Part shown: piece by piece, positions 24,343-33,760 of the stretch
Layout: the number at the start of each line of letters is the position of its first letter
Position numbering within the stretch: position 1 is the first letter of the stretch
DNA from: RGIG9060 sp036307825
Lineage (GTDB): Bacteria > Spirochaetota > Spirochaetia > Treponematales > Treponemataceae
Direction of reading: 5' to 3'
NCBI GenBank assembly: GCA_036307825.1
Contig: JAXJWW010000042.1
Coordinates: forward strand, 1 to 64,000
DNA length: 64,000 nt
The notes under the pieces: generated by a model
Told to the model about the DNA's origin: nothing
Databases searched by the model: none
The model's input: the letters and a program-made list of their open reading frames with translations, nothing else
Program-made: the position numbers and the translations under genes

Positions 24343-26973
24343 ATGGAAGAAATTAAAACACCAGAAGGTGGAACAATTATAAAAATTCCAATTGAGGATG
24401 AAGTAAAACAAGCTTATATTGACTATTCAATGTCTGTTATTGTTCAGCGTGCATTACCTGATGTTCGTGACGGATTAAAACCTGTTCACAGAAGAATTAT
24501 GTATGCGATGAATTCTCTTGGACTTTCATCTGGTGGAAAGCCAAAAAAATGTGCTACTATCGTTGGTGAAGTTTTGGGAAAATATCACCCACATGGTGAC
24601 TCATCTGTTTATGATGCTCTTGTTCGTCTTGGACAAGATTTTGCTCAAAGATATACAACTGTAACTCCACAAGGTAACTTTGGTACAATTGCTGGTGACC
24701 CTCCTGCTGCTTACCGTTATACCGAAGCAAAAATGTCAAAAATCACAGAAGAAATGGTTTCTGACATAAATAAAGATACAGTTGATATGGTTCCAAACTT
24801 TGATGATGAACACGAAGAACCATCTGTACTTCCTGCAAACTTTCCATTTTTGTTATGTAACGGAACAACAGGTATTGCTGTTGGTATGGCAACAAATATG
24901 CCAAGTCATAACTTAAGGGAAGTTGCTTCTGCAATTTGTGCATATATTGATGATCCAGAAATTTCAATTGATAAGTTGATGCATCATATAAAAGGACCAG
25001 ACTTTCCAACAGGTGGAATTATCTACGGAACAGCTGGAATTAAAAAAGCATACACAACTGGACGAGGTAAAGTTACAATTCGTTCTAAGTTCACAATTGA
25101 AACTGATAAATCTGGAAGAGAATCTATCGTATTTACAGAAGTTCCTTACGGAATAAATACAACAAATATCATTCGTAGAATTAAAGAACTTATCCGAGAT
25201 AAACTTATTGAAGGTGTTGTAAATGCAAACGACGAATCTTCTGATAGAACTGGAATGCGTCTTGTTGTTGACCTAAAAAAAGGTGCAGTTACAAAATTTG
25301 TTTTGAATCAACTTTTTGCAAAAACAGATTTACAATCAAACTTTGGAATTATAAACCTAGCTCTTGTTCCTCAAGATAAAGAAGGAAAACCACGCTATGA
25401 TGAACCAGGCGTTTATACACTAAAATCTCAGTATTTAAAACCAGAAGTTTTAACTTTAAAACAACTTATTGCACATTTTGTAAATCACCGAGACGAAGTT
25501 ATTACTCGCCGAACAATCCATGATTTAAAAATTGCAAAACATAGAATGCATATTTTACAAGCATTGATTACTGCAATCAATAATATTGATGAAGTAATTA
25601 AAATAATCAAGGAAAGTGAATCTACAGAAACTGCAAAAATTGCTTTAGAAAAACGATTTAATTTTGATGATGAACAATCTCAAGCCATTGTAGATATGCA
25701 ACTTAAACGACTTACACATCTACAAATTGAAGATTTACAAAAAGAAATTAGAGAACTTCAAATCAAGATAGATTATCTTCAAGACTTGCTTGATAATCAC
25801 GATAAAATTCTTAGCCTTATCAAAGATGAAATTTCTGAAATCGCTAAAAAATATGGTGATGATAGACGAACAGATATTGTTCCAAGCGAAGTTGAAGAAA
25901 TCAATATTGAAGACTTAATCAAAAAAGAAGAAGTTGTAGTTTTAATTTCTAATCTTGGATATATAAAACGAATGCCACTTTCTGCCTATAAATCTCAGGG
26001 TAGGGGAGGAAAAGGTTCTTCAAGTACAAAACTTGTAGACGACGATTTTATCAATCAAATATTTATTGCTTCAACTCATGCTTATGTAACTTTCATTACA
26101 AATGAAGGTAGAGCATATTGGATTAAAATTCATGAAATTCCAGAAGCAACAAAAAATTCTCGTGGTTCACACATTAAAGGATTGCTTTCACTTTCTCCAA
26201 ACGAGGAAATTACTACAGTTGCCACAATGGAAGATTTTAGAGATGACTCATATCTTGTTATGGCTACTGCAAATGGAACAATTAAGAAAATTGCAAGTTC
26301 TGAACTTCAAAATGCAAAAACACGAGGAGTTCTTGCTATTCGCTTAAAAGATGGTGATAAACTTGTTTCTGCAATTTTAACTTCTGGAAAAGATGAACTT
26401 CTTTTAATTACTCGTCGCGGAAAAGCTCTTCGTTATTCAGAAGAAAAAGTACGCGTAATGGGAAGATCTTCTAGCGGATTAAAAGGAATTAAACTTGCAA
26501 CAAATGATGAACTTGTAGCCGCTTTAAGAATAGAAAAAAATTCTAAAATGATTATTATCACAGAATCTGGTTACGGAAAACGGGTTGAGTTTGATAACTT
26601 TGCTCCACACGGACGAGGAACTGGAGGAATGAAAGTTTACAATATCTCAGAAAAATCTGGCGAAATTGTTGGAGCAATTACAATCGCTGATGAAGATGAT
26701 ATTGTTTGTATCACAAGCCAAGGAAAAACTTTGCGCTTAAAATCTAAGAAAATTCCAATTCGTTCAAGAACTGCAGGTGGAATCCACATGTTCAAAATTG
26801 ATAGTCCTGATATGGTTATCGGTTTGGATAAAATTGCTAAAAACAACGAAGAAAAAGAAGAAGTTGTTGAAGAAGACGATACTCCAATGGAATTTGAAAC
26901 AGATGAAAGTTCTTCTATCAGCGAAGAAGATGATATCGTTGATGATGATGCAGCAGAGGATGAAGAAGATTAA
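24343..26973 (+). CDS. gyrA: DNA gyrase subunit A
   Basis: An 876-aa protein. The breakage domain carries PDVRDGLKPVHRRI, HPHGDSSVYDALVRLGQDF and AAYRYTEAKMSKI (Tyr nucleophile). The quinolone-region residues equivalent to E. coli Ser83 and Asp87 are Ser and Asp (GDSSVYD), the susceptible form. The GyrA box is QGRGGKG (about residue 555), which identifies gyrase rather than topoisomerase IV. The last 40 residues are highly acidic. It forms an operon with gyrB. Confidence 0.96.
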   Translation: MEEIKTPEGGTIIKIPIEDEVKQAYIDYSMSVIVQRALPDVRDGLKPVHRRIMYAMNSLGLSSGGKPKKCATIVGEVLGKYHPHGDSSVYDALVRLGQDFAQRYTTVTPQGNFGTIAGDPPAAYRYTEAKMSKITEEMVSDINKDTVDMVPNFDDEHEEPSVLPANFPFLLCNGTTGIAVGMATNMPSHNLREVASAICAYIDDPEISIDKLMHHIKGPDFPTGGIIYGTAGIKKAYTTGRGKVTIRSKFTIETDKSGRESIVFTEVPYGINTTNIIRRIKELIRDKLIEGVVNANDESSDRTGMRLVVDLKKGAVTKFVLNQLFAKTDLQSNFGIINLALVPQDKEGKPRYDEPGVYTLKSQYLKPEVLTLKQLIAHFVNHRDEVITRRTIHDLKIAKHRMHILQALITAINNIDEVIKIIKESESTETAKIALEKRFNFDDEQSQAIVDMQLKRLTHLQIEDLQKEIRELQIKIDYLQDLLDNHDKILSLIKDEISEIAKKYGDDRRTDIVPSEVEEINIEDLIKKEEVVVLISNLGYIKRMPLSAYKSQGRGGKGSSSTKLVDDDFINQIFIASTHAYVTFITNEGRAYWIKIHEIPEATKNSRGSHIKGLLSLSPNEEITTVATMEDFRDDSYLVMATANGTIKKIASSELQNAKTRGVLAIRLKDGDKLVSAILTSGKDELLLITRRGKALRYSEEKVRVMGRSSSGLKGIKLATNDELVAALRIEKNSKMIIITESGYGKRVEFDNFAPHGRGTGGMKVYNISEKSGEIVGAITIADEDDIVCITSQGKTLRLKSKKIPIRSRTAGGIHMFKIDSPDMVIGLDKIAKNNEEKEEVVEEDDTPMEFETDESSSISEEDDIVDDDAAEDEED

Positions 26974-27056
26974 AAATCTCAAAAATCTCAATGCTTGACA
27001 AAATTTGATATTTGTATAAAGTATAAGTATATTCATTTTTTTAGAGGAGTTATAAA

Positions 27057-27533
27057 ATGAACAAAAAAATTATTGCTTTATTAGTGGTAGTTGCTCTTGC
27101 AGTAACAAGCGTTTTTGCAACTAGTATTGGTGTTATGTCAAGTGAACAAACTGGTTGGGGTGCTATTAGCTATGCACCATCAAAAACAGGAATGTATTAT
27201 GGTTTAGGTTGGGGTGCTAATGGACTTGGTATTTCTGCTGAAATTCCTTTCGTAAATGGTACATTTTTTGATGCAGATCTTTTTTCACTTGGTTATAAAG
27301 CAGGTGCTGGTATCAATGCTTGGTTAGATTTCATTGGTGGCTTTGGTTTTGGTGTAGGAGTTTATGGATTTGCAGGATTAAATTTTAATTTTGATTTCCA
27401 AGCTTTTGAATTAGAACTTTTTGGACAATGGCAACCTAATTTTAGTATTTCTATTGTACCATTTGGTATTGCTCATAATACAGTAGGAGCAATTTTATCA
27501 GGATATGCTTCTGGTGTTAGATTCTGGTTCTAA
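27057..27533 (+). CDS. Exported Gly/aromatic-rich protein, probable small beta-barrel or surface protein
   Basis: A 158-aa protein with a clean signal peptide (KKIIALLVVVALAVTSVFA). The mature part alternates glycine and aromatic residues (GMYYGLGWGANGLGISAE, LDFIGGFGFGVGVYGFAG, FNFDFQAFELELFGQW) and ends with VRFWF, a C-terminal Phe as in many outer-membrane barrels. A small barrel or periplasmic surface protein is plausible. A GGAGG ribosome site precedes it, and it has its own terminator, so it is probably monocistronic. Confidence 0.65.
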   Translation: MNKKIIALLVVVALAVTSVFATSIGVMSSEQTGWGAISYAPSKTGMYYGLGWGANGLGISAEIPFVNGTFFDADLFSLGYKAGAGINAWLDFIGGFGFGVGVYGFAGLNFNFDFQAFELELFGQWQPNFSISIVPFGIAHNTVGAILSGYASGVRFWF

Positions 27534-27559
27534 TCTAGAAATAATCTAGTTAATTACAA

Positions 27560-27594
27560 AGCTGTTTAAGATATTTCTTAAACAGCTTTTTTTT
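27560..27594 (+). terminator. Terminator after the exported Gly-rich protein
   Basis: AGCTGTTTAAG and CTTAAACAGCT form an 11-bp perfect stem followed by eight T. Confidence 0.85.
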
Positions 27595-27636
27595 ACTATT
27601 ATATATGACATTTTTTAATAATTTGTCATTATAAAT

Positions 27637-27652
27637 TGTTTCACGTGAAACA
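27637..27652. promoter_or_regulatory. parS site 1
   Basis: TGTTTCACGTGAAACA is a perfect 16-bp palindrome matching the widespread chromosomal parS consensus bound by ParB (Spo0J). It lies about 5.4 kb from dnaA, the usual origin-proximal position. A GTTTCACA half-site follows at about 27664. Confidence 0.88.
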
Positions 27653-27755
27653 TTTTAATTTAGTTTCACATAAATATATTTTTGTTAAAATAATATTCAA
27701 AAAATATTCTTTGTTATTTTCTGGTGAAGTTATGAATTATTACTCAAACAAAATC

Positions 27756-27771
27756 TGTTTCACGTGAAACA
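27756..27771. promoter_or_regulatory. parS site 2
   Basis: This is an identical TGTTTCACGTGAAACA palindrome, 119 bases from the first, directly beside the 3' end of the TcdA gene. Two close sites would seed ParB spreading and loading of SMC. parA and parB are not within the window. Confidence 0.88.
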
Positions 27772-27774
27772 AAT

Positions 27775-28479
27775 TTAATTGTTACACAAACCTTTTATAA
27801 CTTCACTGGCAATCATTAAACCTGCAACAGAAGGAACAAAAGAAATACTTGCTGGTGGACGAATATTTGAAACTGGATTTTCAGTAGAGAAAAGAACTTT
27901 TAAGTTTTTAAGTGATTTTGAATTATATCCTCGTTTCTTTAATTCGTATCGCATTGTTCTTGCAAGAGGACAAACTGATGTTTTGAAAATATCAGAAATT
28001 TGAAAGGCAAAAGGATTTAGTTTATTTCCAGTTCCCATTGAAGAGATTATAGGAATGTTAAATTCTTTTGCCTTTTCTATAAGTAAAAGTTTTGCACTAA
28101 TTGTATCGACAGCATCGATGATATAATCGCAGTCAGATAAATCTATTTGATTTTCAGTTTCTGGTAAATAAAAAATATCAAAAGTTTCTATGTTCGCTTG
28201 GGGATTTATGTCTAAAATTCGTTCTTTAGCAAGTTCAGTTTTTTTTCTTCCAACTGTGGATTGAAGAGCATATAACTGCCGATTTATATTGCTTGGTGAA
28301 ATTTCGTCATTATCAACAAGGATAAAGTTTCCAATTCCACATCTTGATATTCCTTCTGCAACAAAAGAACCAACTCCGCCTAAACCAAATATTGCGATTT
28401 TTTTATTTCTGAGATTTTCAATATTTTCTTTGCCAATTAACAATTCTGTTCGTGAAAAAGTTCTTTGAATATCAAACAT
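27775..28479 (-). CDS. tcdA: tRNA threonylcarbamoyladenosine dehydratase (TcdA/CsdL), ThiF family
   Basis: A 234-aa E1-like ATPase. The start MFDIQRTFSRTELLIGKEN and the nucleotide loop IFGLGGVGSFVAEGISRCGIG are followed by LVDNDEISPSNINRQL and YIIDAVDTISAKLLLI. The order SSMGTGNKLNPFAFQISDIFKT fits TcdA, which cyclises t6A at position 37 of ANN-decoding tRNAs. Family membership is certain; the exact TcdA call is likely. It stops just beside the parS pair and is followed by pepF upstream on the same strand. Confidence 0.85.
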   Translation of the reverse strand: MFDIQRTFSRTELLIGKENIENLRNKKIAIFGLGGVGSFVAEGISRCGIGNFILVDNDEISPSNINRQLYALQSTVGRKKTELAKERILDINPQANIETFDIFYLPETENQIDLSDCDYIIDAVDTISAKLLLIEKAKEFNIPIISSMGTGNKLNPFAFQISDIFKTSVCPLARTMRYELKKRGYNSKSLKNLKVLFSTENPVSNIRPPASISFVPSVAGLMIASEVIKGLCNN

Positions 28480-28491
28480 AAATCTTTCCTA

Positions 28492-30330
28492 CTATAAAAG
28501 TTTAAGACATTCTTTCCATTCTTCAAATTCTTTTTGAATTTCTTTTATTCCAGAAAGCCAAAATTCTTTTGTAGTAATATCAAATCCTGCAAGTTTACAT
28601 ACTTCTTCACAAGACATCATTCCAGTATTTTGTAAAAGTTTTTGATATTTTTTAGGAAATTCTTGAGGATTATTTTTATATTGAGAATAAAGTCCCAAAG
28701 AAAATAATTGACCAAAAGCGTAAGGATAATTATAAAAATCTAATTCTGGACTGTAATAATGAGTTTTTACCGCCCAAAGATATGGATGTTTTACATCAGT
28801 AAGAGAATTTCCGTAGGTTTTGTTTTGTGCATCAAGCATTAGTTGGCAAAAATCTTCTGCACCTAATTCTTTTTCTTTTCGTTGTTCAAAGACTGATTTT
28901 TCAAAATAAAATCGGCTTAAAATATCAAGTAGAGTTTGACAACTATCACTTAAGTGCATTTCTATCAATTTTACTTTTTCTAAGTTTGATGCTGATTTTA
29001 ACATTGAGTTTGTAACCATTGTTTCTGCAAAAATACTTGCAGTTTCTGCCAAAGTCATTGGATATGAAGAAAGATTATAGTCTAATTCTTTTATACAATG
29101 ATGATGATAAGCATGTCCAAGTTCGTGTACCAAAGTAATTACATCAGATGTTGTTCCTGAAAAATTAGTTAAAACTCTCGAAACTTTTTGTAAAGGAAAA
29201 TCAATACAGAAAGCTCCACCAACTTTTCCTTTTCGGATTTCTGCATCTATCCAATTTTCGTTAAATGCATTTTTTACAAAATCCCCCATATCAGAAGAAA
29301 ACTTGTAAAATTCATTTGTGATAAATTCTTTTGCTTCATTATAAGTCCAATTTGAAGTAGATTCTTCTTTAGAAGTTTCAAATTCAATTGGAGCAAAAAT
29401 ATCGTAAAAGGAACATTTCTCAGGATTTCCATTTTCATCTTTTAATTTGAGAATTTTAGCTTTTTCTATTAAATATTCCTGCCACATGGGAATTGCTTCT
29501 TCCATAGCAGAAATTAAAGAATCTAAGGATTTTTTGGAAAGTCTTGATGAAAATAAACTTCGGTTAATTGCACCATTTTCAGATTCTCCCCAATTTCGTT
29601 TTTTATTGAGAGAATTTGTGGCACCTTTTATATTATTCAAGGCTGAAGAAATTGCAATTTGATTTTGTTCAAGTAAAGCAATTTCTTTATAGTAAGATTC
29701 TTTTCTAAGGTTTCTATCTGGGGAATAGGCATCATTTCTAAGTTGATTAAAAGTTTTTCCTGTTTCTTTATCTATCATATTTGAAATAATTTGCTCGTGA
29801 AGTTTACTCCAGGCGTCTCCACCAAAACGTTGCAAATCATTAGCAAGAGCTTCTTCTTTTGATTCCATTTGATGTAGAGAAAGTTCAAGTTCTTCTCTTA
29901 GGATAAAATCATATTTTTGAAACTTAGGATTTTCTAAAAAGAAAGAGTCCAACTTCATTTTATTTTCTATTAGTATTTGTCTAAAAATAAGTTGATAATC
30001 AGAGATAGAAAGTTGTATTTCTTCAAGTAAAGCCATGTTATTCAAACTTTCGGAATTTGTTGTATCTGTTGCATAAATTGAATAAGAATATGCGTAAAGG
30101 CTTTCAAAGAGTTGACCAATTTGATTATCAATTTCTAGATAGGAAATTAAAAACTCATTAAATTTTGTTACTTGTTGTTTTAATAAACAAGTTATTTGAG
30201 AAATTAATTCATTTAATTCTTTTATAGAATTTTGATAATCTGAACCAGAAAAAGAATCCCAAAGATTTAATAAATTCCATTGTGGAATTTCATGCTTTTC
30301 ATTAATTGTTGCTTTTAATTTTGTTTCCAT
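28492..30330 (-). CDS. pepF: Oligoendopeptidase F-like M3 metallopeptidase
   Basis: A 612-aa cytoplasmic zinc peptidase of the M3B family. The metal site is TLVHELGHAYHHH (HExxH form HELGH), with a downstream Glu in LAETASIFAETMV. The N-terminal helical half (PQWNLLNLWDSFSGSDYQNSIKEL) and GGAFCIDFPL are typical. It cleaves medium-sized peptides, mainly in amino acid supply. It starts 12 bases upstream of the TcdA gene and so shares a transcript. Confidence 0.88.
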   Translation of the reverse strand: METKLKATINEKHEIPQWNLLNLWDSFSGSDYQNSIKELNELISQITCLLKQQVTKFNEFLISYLEIDNQIGQLFESLYAYSYSIYATDTTNSESLNNMALLEEIQLSISDYQLIFRQILIENKMKLDSFFLENPKFQKYDFILREELELSLHQMESKEEALANDLQRFGGDAWSKLHEQIISNMIDKETGKTFNQLRNDAYSPDRNLRKESYYKEIALLEQNQIAISSALNNIKGATNSLNKKRNWGESENGAINRSLFSSRLSKKSLDSLISAMEEAIPMWQEYLIEKAKILKLKDENGNPEKCSFYDIFAPIEFETSKEESTSNWTYNEAKEFITNEFYKFSSDMGDFVKNAFNENWIDAEIRKGKVGGAFCIDFPLQKVSRVLTNFSGTTSDVITLVHELGHAYHHHCIKELDYNLSSYPMTLAETASIFAETMVTNSMLKSASNLEKVKLIEMHLSDSCQTLLDILSRFYFEKSVFEQRKEKELGAEDFCQLMLDAQNKTYGNSLTDVKHPYLWAVKTHYYSPELDFYNYPYAFGQLFSLGLYSQYKNNPQEFPKKYQKLLQNTGMMSCEEVCKLAGFDITTKEFWLSGIKEIQKEFEEWKECLKLL

Positions 30331-30387
30331 AATTTATACCTTTTTAAACATATCGGCAAAATAAAAAAAAAGTGTATAAAAAAATAA

Positions 30388-30458
30388 GTTAGTTTATACT
30401 AACTATTGACAAGAAAAACTAAATTTATTATCATATATTTAGTTAGTTATGGCTAACT
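30388..30458 (+). promoter_or_regulatory. Promoter flanked by two dyads, with no gene after it
   Basis: TTGACA (30406-30411), a 17-base spacer and TATCAT (30429-30434) form a near-consensus promoter reading right. GTTAGT-TTAT-ACTAAC sits just before the -35 (30388-30403), and AGTTAG-TTATGG-CTAACT (30441-30458) overlaps the likely transcription start. Such a pair would suit repressor binding. The nearest downstream gene is on the other strand, so the product would be a short RNA. Confidence 0.55.
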
Positions 30459-30585
30459 ATTAAGCATCACTCATCAATAAAAGTAAAAAAGTTTATAATA
30501 AAAAAAGTTATGGATTTGGAATAAAAAGACTTGTAGAAAAATGGACCCTCGTAAAAAAAATGAATTTCTACAAGTCTTTTCTTTT
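30442..30585 (+). ncRNA. Candidate small RNA
   Basis: A transcript from the promoter at 30406-30434 would start near 30442 and end at the stem-loop 30524-30580, about 140 bases. It contains no ORF above about 15 codons. It runs toward the WYL-regulator gene on the opposite strand and would end just short of that gene's stop. It could equally be the remains of a lost gene. Expression has not been shown. Confidence 0.35.
30524..30580. terminator. Long stem-loop ending the WYL regulator gene (and the candidate small RNA)
   Basis: AAAAGACTTGTAGAAA and TTTCTACAAGTCTTTT are perfect 16-bp arms with a loop of about 25 bases. T runs follow on both strands. Confidence 0.75.
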
Positions 30586-30591
30586 TAGGAA

Positions 30592-31185
30592 TTAATTCAA
30601 TGCGTCTTGAATTTTGAAATCGGCAGTTCTGGAAAATGTTTCATCCAGGAGTTCTAAAGATGTCATATTTTCAAGTTTAAATAGTTTATATTTTTCAGCT
30701 TTTCTAATCCAGGCTAAAATATGCCATTGATAATCTGACAAATATAATCTGACAGGCTCTGTTGTACAATTTAGAACTTTTCCATCTGGTAAGTTGTAAG
30801 AAAAAGAAAGAACTTTAGATTCTAAAATTGACATTTTACAAGTGTCATATTTTATGTCAAGTTGAGAAGATTTTTCCTTATCTGTAAAAGAAACTTCAAT
30901 CCAGGCATCAGAAAAAGTTGACATATTAGATGTTTTATTTTTTGTCATATTTTTTTCTTTTTTTGTTGGAGTTTCTTTTTGTAATTTTGACATGTCAACA
31001 TTGTCATCTTTTAATAAAATTCCACCATTTCTGCCTTTAGTGGTAACCATATCAATTCCCATTTGACAAAGTTTTTCTGCCCATCTGTAAATTGTCCTAT
31101 TTGACACATTTAACTGATTTGCAAGTTCAGTTGCAGTTTGTGGATTTTTTTCTTTTAATAATTCAATTAATTTTTCTTCACTCAT
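30592..31185 (-). CDS. HTH and WYL-domain transcriptional regulator
   Basis: A 197-aa protein. The N-terminal HTH_11 type helix-turn-helix is EKNPQTATELANQLNVSNRTIYRWAEKL, then TKGRNGGILL. The second half resembles a WYL domain: LSFSYNLPDGKVLNCTTEPVRLYLSDYQWHILAWI, a ligand-sensing SH3-like fold. The linker (about 65-115) contains the same ATATGACA words as the MocR-type gene, read as NMT or KYD, with exact copies at 30661, 30843 and 30943. WYL proteins often respond to nucleic-acid ligands in DNA damage or phage defence; the target here is unknown. Confidence 0.75.
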   Translation of the reverse strand: MSEEKLIELLKEKNPQTATELANQLNVSNRTIYRWAEKLCQMGIDMVTTKGRNGGILLKDDNVDMSKLQKETPTKKEKNMTKNKTSNMSTFSDAWIEVSFTDKEKSSQLDIKYDTCKMSILESKVLSFSYNLPDGKVLNCTTEPVRLYLSDYQWHILAWIRKAEKYKLFKLENMTSLELLDETFSRTADFKIQDALN

Positions 31186-31200
31186 ACATATATTATATGA

Positions 31201-33681
31201 TTATTCTTGAGTTTTGAAAATTATTTTTTTTAATAAAAAATTATTTTCAATTAAACTTATATTTTCTCCGTCCCAGACTAAAGTGCCTTTTTGATTTTTA
31301 AGTTTTTCTATATCTTGAAAATTATTTTTATTTACAACTAAATCATTTGAAAGCAAAGTAATTTTAATGGGAAGTCTTAAAGGTTTTTTTTCAGAATAAA
31401 GATAATTTCCATTTGTAAAAAGATTGATAATTTGTTTTGTTGGATTATTAATTTCTACAAGATATAAGATATAGTTAGAACAATCTCCAATTCCTAAAAT
31501 AAAACCTGGAAAGAATGGAATATCATCTTGGGTAATAAGTTCGGCTGTTTTTTCATACAAAGGTGAATATCCTTTTAGTAAATCTGGCATTCCGATTTTT
31601 TCAAAAAATTCTGGGTAACTATTTATTAAATAGAAAGGAAGTTCACTGGAAAAATTATTATCGTTAAATTTATCAATTAAATTTTTATAAGCTTTAATTC
31701 TCATTTCTAATAATTCAATTATGTGGTTATATGCCCATTGCTTTGCATCCGTAGCATGTTGCATTGTTATTGCATTTGTTGTCATTATATCATTTCCAAA
31801 CATACTGATAGTTTTAATTTTTGGAAAGTCAATTTTATTCAAAAAAGTGATAGAAGTAATTAAATCAATAATATTATATCCCCAACGAGAAATATTAGTT
31901 TTGTATTTATATTTTTTTAATATTTCAAGTTCTTTGAATAAAAATTGCTTGTATAATTTATTTCGTTCTAGTTTAGTTTGGATAAAACTTCTGTTTTGAA
32001 TTGTGTAAGTTTTGTTTGCATCTAAAAGTAAACTTTCGTCTAAAAACAGTTTTACATTTGATTGTTCATAAAGGCGAGTTGCTTTATATACTTCAGGATT
32101 ACTTGATATATTTGAATTTTGTTTTGTTAAAAAAAATATTGTGTTGGGTTTTGTTCCTTCTTTGTTTGGAATCATCTGAAAATATTCATCTGTTGCTTCT
32201 GCTATAAAAGAAAAAAGTACTTTGTTTTTATTTTCAAAAAGTTTTAATAAGAGAGTTTTTATTTCTGGATTATTAATATTTGCAAAAAAATTCTCTGGAA
32301 GTTCTACAGTAACAAAAAATTTTTTTGAAGTTCCATCTAAACCAGGATTATATCTTACAAGATATGTCCACATTTCTACAGGATGTAAAGTAAGAACAGT
32401 TTTTTCATTTTGATAAATAAATTCTAAATTACAAAAACCATCACTCATAACAAAATTTGGAATTTTAAGTTGTAAATCTTTTATTTCTTTACCATCGATT
32501 ATTAATCTGCCAGAATAACTAAATTCAGTTTTTTTTCCATAAGATAAATTTGGATTTGAATTTGTGTCTAAGAATAGTGATTTATCTAAAATTAAAGGCG
32601 CTTCTACAAATGCCCAAGATTTATCTTTTAGCTGTTTTTTGTAATAACCTATTTTTCCTTCTGGTGAAATTCCTGCAACTCGCATTTCTCGGGCAAAGTT
32701 TCCTTTTCCATTTTGAAAAATTGTAATTGCACTTGTGATTTTTGCTTTTCCTGTTAATTTGATGGGAGGATGTTTTTTCCAATCTTCATTTGGTAGTCCC
32801 CAAGGAGTAAAATTTGAACGATAGTCTGAGCCTAAATATTTTTGTTTTTCATTTTTGTAAGTGTATTTGAAAAACATTGGATCGCTTCCAACGGTGTCAA
32901 AATCAATTAAGCGAGTGAACATATCGCCTTTTTCATTTATTAAAAAAATAGTTGAACCGCTTGTGCTAATATTTTTTGCAATAAAGCTTCCTCTTTCTGG
33001 AAGTAAAATACTGTGGCTAAAATCACTGGGAAGTCCTGAGTCTGTAAAGTGAATTTCTTGTCCGTTTTCGGAAAGGAAATAAAGAGTTTCTAAGCCCATA
33101 GTTCCGTAGTGATGTTGATTTTGAAAAATATCTTCGTACCATAAAATTTCCTGTCGACGAACTGCCATTCCCCAAGAGCGTTTATTTTTTACCAAATCGT
33201 TTTGTACAAGTTGAACTTTGTCTGGCCAACCAAAAACATTTATCCATTGCATTGGAGTATCTACGGTTGTTTTTCGTAAATAACAATGATACATTTTTCC
33301 GTCGCTATCAAAAGCAAAAAGGCAATCGTCATCGGCAGCAATTTCTACGATTCGTTTTGGGCTTAGAAATTTTTTTGATTTTGAAAATGGAAGTCCTTTC
33401 CCTAAAAAAAGTTCCCAGTTATCATCTTCTTCTGTTTTAGAATAAATTCTTCCGTCAACAAGGCAAAATTCAAAACCTTTACAAAAAGTTTGAGTAAGCG
33501 TTTTTATGTAAATTTTATCTGGTAAAAATCCGTTTAGATTTTCTTTTTCTGGTCGGTCGGGAAGTTTTGGAGTTTCTGTACCGATTTTATAAATTTCAGT
33601 TTTAATATTTTGATTTGAAGAATATATCATAATTGATGAAGTTATGTAAAATAAGATTATTAACAAAAAAAAATGTTTCAT
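31201..33681 (-). CDS. Large exported protein of unknown function (826 aa)
   Basis: I do not recognise a family. A signal peptide (KHFFLLIILFYITSSIMIYS) is present. The N-terminal half has repeated strand-turn units with WELFLGKGLPFS, CLFAFDSDGKMYHC, TLYFLSENGQEIHF and TIFLINEKGDMF, like blades of a beta-propeller. The C-terminal half is helical, including a coiled-coil-like region about 560-650. The stop lies 15 bases before the WYL gene start, so they may be one operon. It is probably a periplasmic or surface protein; that is inference. Confidence 0.6.
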   Translation of the reverse strand: MKHFFLLIILFYITSSIMIYSSNQNIKTEIYKIGTETPKLPDRPEKENLNGFLPDKIYIKTLTQTFCKGFEFCLVDGRIYSKTEEDDNWELFLGKGLPFSKSKKFLSPKRIVEIAADDDCLFAFDSDGKMYHCYLRKTTVDTPMQWINVFGWPDKVQLVQNDLVKNKRSWGMAVRRQEILWYEDIFQNQHHYGTMGLETLYFLSENGQEIHFTDSGLPSDFSHSILLPERGSFIAKNISTSGSTIFLINEKGDMFTRLIDFDTVGSDPMFFKYTYKNEKQKYLGSDYRSNFTPWGLPNEDWKKHPPIKLTGKAKITSAITIFQNGKGNFAREMRVAGISPEGKIGYYKKQLKDKSWAFVEAPLILDKSLFLDTNSNPNLSYGKKTEFSYSGRLIIDGKEIKDLQLKIPNFVMSDGFCNLEFIYQNEKTVLTLHPVEMWTYLVRYNPGLDGTSKKFFVTVELPENFFANINNPEIKTLLLKLFENKNKVLFSFIAEATDEYFQMIPNKEGTKPNTIFFLTKQNSNISSNPEVYKATRLYEQSNVKLFLDESLLLDANKTYTIQNRSFIQTKLERNKLYKQFLFKELEILKKYKYKTNISRWGYNIIDLITSITFLNKIDFPKIKTISMFGNDIMTTNAITMQHATDAKQWAYNHIIELLEMRIKAYKNLIDKFNDNNFSSELPFYLINSYPEFFEKIGMPDLLKGYSPLYEKTAELITQDDIPFFPGFILGIGDCSNYILYLVEINNPTKQIINLFTNGNYLYSEKKPLRLPIKITLLSNDLVVNKNNFQDIEKLKNQKGTLVWDGENISLIENNFLLKKIIFKTQE

Positions 33682-33760
33682 AATTTAAATATCTTTAATG
33701 AAAACTTAAATGTCAAATTTAATATTGAAATTCACTAAAAAATAAGATAGTCTTTAAAAT

